Shown here: positions 60,584-64,000 of the stretch, in pieces | How positions within the stretch are numbered: position 1 is the first letter of the stretch | Layout of the letters: each line of letters opens with the position of its first letter | Assembly (NCBI RefSeq): GCF_002742445.1 | Contig: NZ_NJNQ01000006.1 | Location: forward strand, 79,313-143,312 | Direction of reading: 5' to 3' | DNA length: 64,000 bases | Origin: Bifidobacterium sp. N4G05 | GTDB taxonomy: Bacteria; Actinomycetota; Actinomycetes; Actinomycetales; Bifidobacteriaceae | Notes under the pieces: model-generated | The model's input: the letters and a program-made list of their open reading frames with translations, nothing else | The model's database searches: none | What the model was told of the DNA's origin: nothing | Translations under genes and position numbers: made by a program

Positions 60584-63478
60584 ATGCTGCAGATCAACAT
60601 GGCTGACGTCATGAACGTTATTGGTTCGTTGACGCCGTACCTGATTGCGATTGGCGTAATATTTGTGCTCGCGCTGATCATCACTTTTGCCGTCAATAAG
60701 AAGACGGTGAAGGAAGTGGCGACCCGTAAGATCATCCACTCCGAGTCTTGGCTTGTGGCGCTGGTCGGTATTGTCGTCGCGGTTTCCATGATGCTGTCCG
60801 GTCCATTGTCGACGCTGCTCAACAATGCGACCGTCACCAAGTACATGCTGTCTGATGCTACTGTTTCCAAGGCTAACGATCTGGCCAAGGAAGTGCAGTC
60901 GGAAGCTATCACCATGCTGAAGAACGATGATTCCAACCTGCCGTTGAGCAACAAGAAGGTCAACGTGTTCGGTTGGGGTTCCACCAACCCGGTTTATGGC
61001 GGCACCGGCTCCGGCTCCATGTCTGACCAGTACGACACCGTTTCCCTGCTCGACGGCATGAAGGAAGCTGGTCTTGAAACCAACGCCGACCTGACCAAGC
61101 TGTACACCGACTATCGTGCCGACCGCCCGGTTGTGGGCATGTGGTCCCAGGATTGGACCCTGCCTGAGGTTCCGGCCGACCAGTATTCCGATTCCTTGAT
61201 CTCCGATGCGAAGAGCTTCTCTGATGAGGCCGTTGTGGTGCTCACCCGCGTTGGCGGCGAAGGTGCCGACCTGCCGATGAACATGAAGGCCGAAGGCATT
61301 ACCTACGAGAACAACTCCAAGGATTACGAGGACTTCAAGGATGGCGAGAGCTTCCTGCAGCTGAGCCAGACCGAGCGCGACATGCTTGATCTGGTCACCA
61401 AAAACTTCAGCAAGGTCACGCTCGTGTACAACGGCGCCAACACCTTCCAGTTCGACTTCCTGAACGACTATCCGCAGATCCAGTCTGTGGTGTGGTGCCC
61501 GCCTGCGGGCCAGACCGGCTTCTCCGCGCTTGGTGACGTGCTCGCTGGCGAAACCAACCCGTCCGGCAAGACCTCCGACACCTTCCTGAAGGATCTCACC
61601 CAGTCGGTGTCCTACAACAACTTCGGCAAGTTCGAATACACCAACATGGATGACAAGGCCGCCAAGTACAAGGGCTTCACCGGTGATGAAGTTACCGCCA
61701 TCCCGGGCTTCGTCAACTACTCCGAAGGCATCTATGTGGGTTACAAGTTCTATGAGACCGCAGCCACCGAAGGCGCTATCGATTACGATTCCATGGTCGC
61801 TTTCCCGTTCGGCTATGGCTTGAGCTACACCACCTTTGAGCAGAAGCTCAACGATGTAACGTACAAGGAGGGCAAGGTCACCGTTGACGTGACCGTCACC
61901 AATACCGGCGATACTGCCGGCAAGGACGTTGTCGAGGTCTACTACAACCCGCCGTACACCGAAGGTGGCATCGAGAAGGCCAGCACCAACCTGGTTGGCT
62001 TCGAAAAGACCAAAGAACTCAAGCCGGGCGCTTCCGAGACTGTGACCGTCGAATTCGACGACGATGACATGGCTTCCTACGATTACCAGAATGCCAAGGC
62101 ATACGTGCTCGAAAAGGGCGATTACGACATTTCCATCAACTCCGACTCCCACACCGTGATTGATTCCAAGAAGATCACCGTGGAAGACACCATCACCTAC
62201 GATTCCGATTCGAACACCCACGATGATGACCAGACCGTGGCCACCAACCAGTTCGATGACGCCGCTGGCGATGTGACCTACCTGAGCCGTGCCGGACATT
62301 TCGCCAACTACAAGGAAGCCACTGCGGCTCCGACCAACTTCGAAATGTCTGACTCCGCCAAGGAAACCTTCTACAACAACACCAACTACGATCCGTCTCA
62401 GTTCAACGATGATTCCGACGAAATGCCGACCACTGGTGCCAAGAATGGTCTCCGTCTGGCCGACATGTACGGCAAGGATTATGACGACGCTGATTGGGAC
62501 AAGCTGCTTGACGAGCTGACCTTCGACGATATGGACAACCTCATCGCCAATGGCGGCTACGGCACTCCGGCCGTCTCCTCCGTCGGCAAGATCCAGCTCA
62601 CCGACGCTGACGGCCCGGCCTCGCTGAACAACAACTTCACCGGCGTCGGTTCTATCGGATTCCCGGCTTCCACCGCATTCGCTTGCACTTGGAACAAGGA
62701 TCTGGCCAAGCAGTTCGGCGAGATGATCGGCGACATGGCTCACGACATGCACGTTGCCGGCTGGTACGCTCCGGCCATGAACATCCACCGCAACGCATTC
62801 TCCGGCCGTACCTTCGAGTATTTCTCTGAGGATGCGCTGCTCTCCGGTGCCATGGCTTCCAACGAGATCGCCGGTGCCAAGGAGAAGGGCGTGTACTCCT
62901 TCATGAAGCACTTCGCCCTGAACGATCAGGAAACCAAGCGTACCGAGATGCTCTGCACCTGGACCAACGAGCAGGCCATGCGTGAGATCTACCTCAAGCC
63001 GTTCGAGATGAGCGTGAAAGAAGGCGGCGCACAGGCCGTGATGAGTGCCTTCAACTACATCGGCAACACCTATGCCGGTGGCAATAACGCTCTGCTGAAC
63101 ACCGTGCTCCGTGACGAGTGGGGCTTCAAGGGCTTCGTCCTGACCGATTACTTCGGCGGCTACGGCTACCAGAACGCCGATCAGGAAATCCGCAACGGCA
63201 ACGACTCCATGCTGGCTACCACCAAGGTCACCAACCACATCACCGACAAGTCCGCAACCTCCGTGAAGGCCATGCGTACCGCTGCTCACAACATTCTGTA
63301 CACCGCCGCCAACAGCTGGCAATATGCAGACGGTGAGCCGAAGGTTGCCACTCCGATCTGGAAGACCGCCATGTACGTGGCTTGGGGCGTGACCGCAGTC
63401 CTGGTGATCGCACTTGAGGCTCTGACTATCAAGCGCTACATGAATCGCAAGAAGGCCAAGGCTGAAATCTCCGCCTGA
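60584..63478 (+). CDS. GH3 family beta-glycosidase, inverted domain order, membrane-anchored at both ends
   Basis: A 964-residue protein. Two helices at ~15-37 and ~56-78, then the GH3 C-terminal-type domain (SEAITMLKNDDSNLPLSN, ~105-400, with the EGIYVGYKFYET and FPFGYGLSYTTF segments), a fibronectin-III-like domain (~415-520), an Asp/Asn-rich linker, and only then the GH3 N-terminal (TIM barrel) domain (~640-890) with KHFALNDQE and the nucleophile D855 in GFVLTDYFG. One helix at ~925-948 ends it. This reversed order is known in some rumen and gut GH3 beta-glucosidases. Ordinary beta-glucosidase activity is likely; the natural sugar is unknown. Strong Shine-Dalgarno. Confidence 0.92.
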   Translation: MLQINMADVMNVIGSLTPYLIAIGVIFVLALIITFAVNKKTVKEVATRKIIHSESWLVALVGIVVAVSMMLSGPLSTLLNNATVTKYMLSDATVSKANDLAKEVQSEAITMLKNDDSNLPLSNKKVNVFGWGSTNPVYGGTGSGSMSDQYDTVSLLDGMKEAGLETNADLTKLYTDYRADRPVVGMWSQDWTLPEVPADQYSDSLISDAKSFSDEAVVVLTRVGGEGADLPMNMKAEGITYENNSKDYEDFKDGESFLQLSQTERDMLDLVTKNFSKVTLVYNGANTFQFDFLNDYPQIQSVVWCPPAGQTGFSALGDVLAGETNPSGKTSDTFLKDLTQSVSYNNFGKFEYTNMDDKAAKYKGFTGDEVTAIPGFVNYSEGIYVGYKFYETAATEGAIDYDSMVAFPFGYGLSYTTFEQKLNDVTYKEGKVTVDVTVTNTGDTAGKDVVEVYYNPPYTEGGIEKASTNLVGFEKTKELKPGASETVTVEFDDDDMASYDYQNAKAYVLEKGDYDISINSDSHTVIDSKKITVEDTITYDSDSNTHDDDQTVATNQFDDAAGDVTYLSRAGHFANYKEATAAPTNFEMSDSAKETFYNNTNYDPSQFNDDSDEMPTTGAKNGLRLADMYGKDYDDADWDKLLDELTFDDMDNLIANGGYGTPAVSSVGKIQLTDADGPASLNNNFTGVGSIGFPASTAFACTWNKDLAKQFGEMIGDMAHDMHVAGWYAPAMNIHRNAFSGRTFEYFSEDALLSGAMASNEIAGAKEKGVYSFMKHFALNDQETKRTEMLCTWTNEQAMREIYLKPFEMSVKEGGAQAVMSAFNYIGNTYAGGNNALLNTVLRDEWGFKGFVLTDYFGGYGYQNADQEIRNGNDSMLATTKVTNHITDKSATSVKAMRTAAHNILYTAANSWQYADGEPKVATPIWKTAMYVAWGVTAVLVIALEALTIKRYMNRKKAKAEISA

Positions 63479-63537
63479 TTTCGTTTCCTTCTAGTGGATC
63501 AACATCAATAACTGAATAACAACTGAAGATAGCAGCT

Positions 63538-63591
63538 GAAATACAGCGAGGGCCGCCAGCTTTCCCCAGTCGGCGGCCCTCGCTGTATTTC
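63538..63591 (+). terminator. terminator of the GH3 gene
   Basis: A perfect 20-bp stem, 63538-63557 with 63572-63591, 14-base loop, about 60 bases after the stop. The next 260 bases are T/G-rich and hold no convincing gene. Confidence 0.85.
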
Positions 63592-63849
63592 AACGTGTAT
63601 TTCATTGCGTATGTCACTTCCAGTGTGGCCAGGTCTATTTTTGCCTTCGTAAAGCGGTGTTGGATTCCTCATATGTTCCTTATGTGATGCCGACACGCCC
63701 GGATGTTGGCTTGCGGTGGAGTGTTTTGAGGTTTTTCCGACGGTCTTTTGCCGCGCGATGGTGTTCCTTGCCTGCTTTTCCCGTGTTTTCGACACGCCGG
63801 TGGAGTCCAGTGTTTTCAATGGTTTTCATGGTGTTCGTGGATGTCCGAT

Positions 63850-64000
63850 TTGCGTTGCCGGCCGTTGTGCTGTAGGTTTATCTCTTGCTGCCGCTCAGCG
63901 AGTGGTTCCCCGGCTGGGGTTCCCTGAGGTGGGTGAGTGGTGGTGGTTTGAGAACTCAAAAGCGTATTTGTACTACTTCTTTATAGTCAATGATTGCCAG
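63850..64000 (+). promoter_or_regulatory. promoter and leader of an rRNA operon continuing beyond the window
   Basis: TTGCGT (63850-63855), a 17-base spacer and TAGGTT (63873-63878) look like a promoter. Downstream, TTTGAGAACTCAAA (63947-63960) followed by AGCGTATTTGTAC matches the GAGAACTCAA element found in actinobacterial 16S rRNA leaders, where it belongs to the processing/antitermination region. The 16S gene itself is not in the window. Confidence 0.65.

Noticed and set aside
60566..63322. Long open frame antisense to the GH3 gene
   Set aside because: Complement shadow with Val/Gly/His bias; the GH3 frame has domains and a strong ribosome site.

Overview
The window is the replication-origin region of an actinobacterium, almost certainly a Bifidobacterium. 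The evidence is the actinobacterial origin order (rpmH-rnpA-yidD-yidC-jag-rsmG-parA-parB on one side of dnaA; dnaN-recF-DUF721-gyrB-gyrA-DUF3566 on the other), actinobacterial families (DUF3073, DUF3566, DUF6049, the MurJ-associated pseudokinase) and a metabolic set typical of bifidobacteria (glycogen phosphorylase, PEP carboxylase, GH3 glucosidase). The species cannot be fixed from sequence reading alone; the B. adolescentis/catenulatum/dentium group is a guess.

Layout. 1-6.2 kb: the end of a SAM methyltransferase gene carrying an in-frame palindromic repeat, a dense DnaA-box cluster far from oriC, a rhomboid protease, glgP, a sterol-carrier-family protein and DUF3073. 6.2-24 kb: trpS, putP, a ThrE-type exporter, ppc, beta-carbonic anhydrase, an inserted DUF4143 ATPase cassette flanked by a copy of the carbonic anhydrase 3' end, a CNNM/CBS protein, an LDH-like dehydrogenase, an M48/YgjP-like peptidase, three tRNAs, an exact 53-bp tandem array, mscL, gdhA and a repeat-rich intergenic region. 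24-33 kb: DUF3566, gyrA, gyrB, DUF721, recF and dnaN, all leftward. 32.8-33.3 kb: oriC, with DnaA boxes and an AT-rich stretch. 33.3-42.5 kb: dnaA, then the rightward rpmH to parB block with five parS sites, then trxB. 42.5-53 kb: a 40-codon peptide gene with its own promoter and terminator, a HAD nucleotidase, and the cell-envelope block pseudokinase-murJ-DUF6049-NUDIX, divergent from the CCA-adding enzyme gene. 52.4-60.1 kb: a LytR_C protein, ispE, rsmA, an RpfB-like protein with a different catalytic domain, a 6C-like small RNA beside tRNA-Thr, a DsbA-like thioredoxin and a Ser/Thr kinase. 60.6-63.5 kb: a membrane-anchored GH3 enzyme with inverted domain order. The last 150 bases look like the promoter and leader of an rRNA operon whose 16S gene lies beyond the window.

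Together, the genes cover initiation and segregation (DnaA, DnaN, RecF, DUF721, gyrase, ParA/ParB/parS), membrane-protein insertion (YidC, YidD), RNA processing (RnpA, RsmG, RsmA, CCA enzyme) and envelope growth (MurJ, pseudokinase, Ser/Thr kinase, Rpf-like protein). The least familiar elements are the 40-residue peptide unit at 42.7-43.0 kb, the C-rich-loop small RNA at 56.6-56.8 kb, the 53-bp array at 21.06 kb, the 51-bp palindromic repeat inside the methyltransferase, the remote DnaA-box cluster at 0.8-1.05 kb and the ATPase cassette in the carbonic anhydrase 3' end. Functions are read from recognisable motifs; no database search was run.
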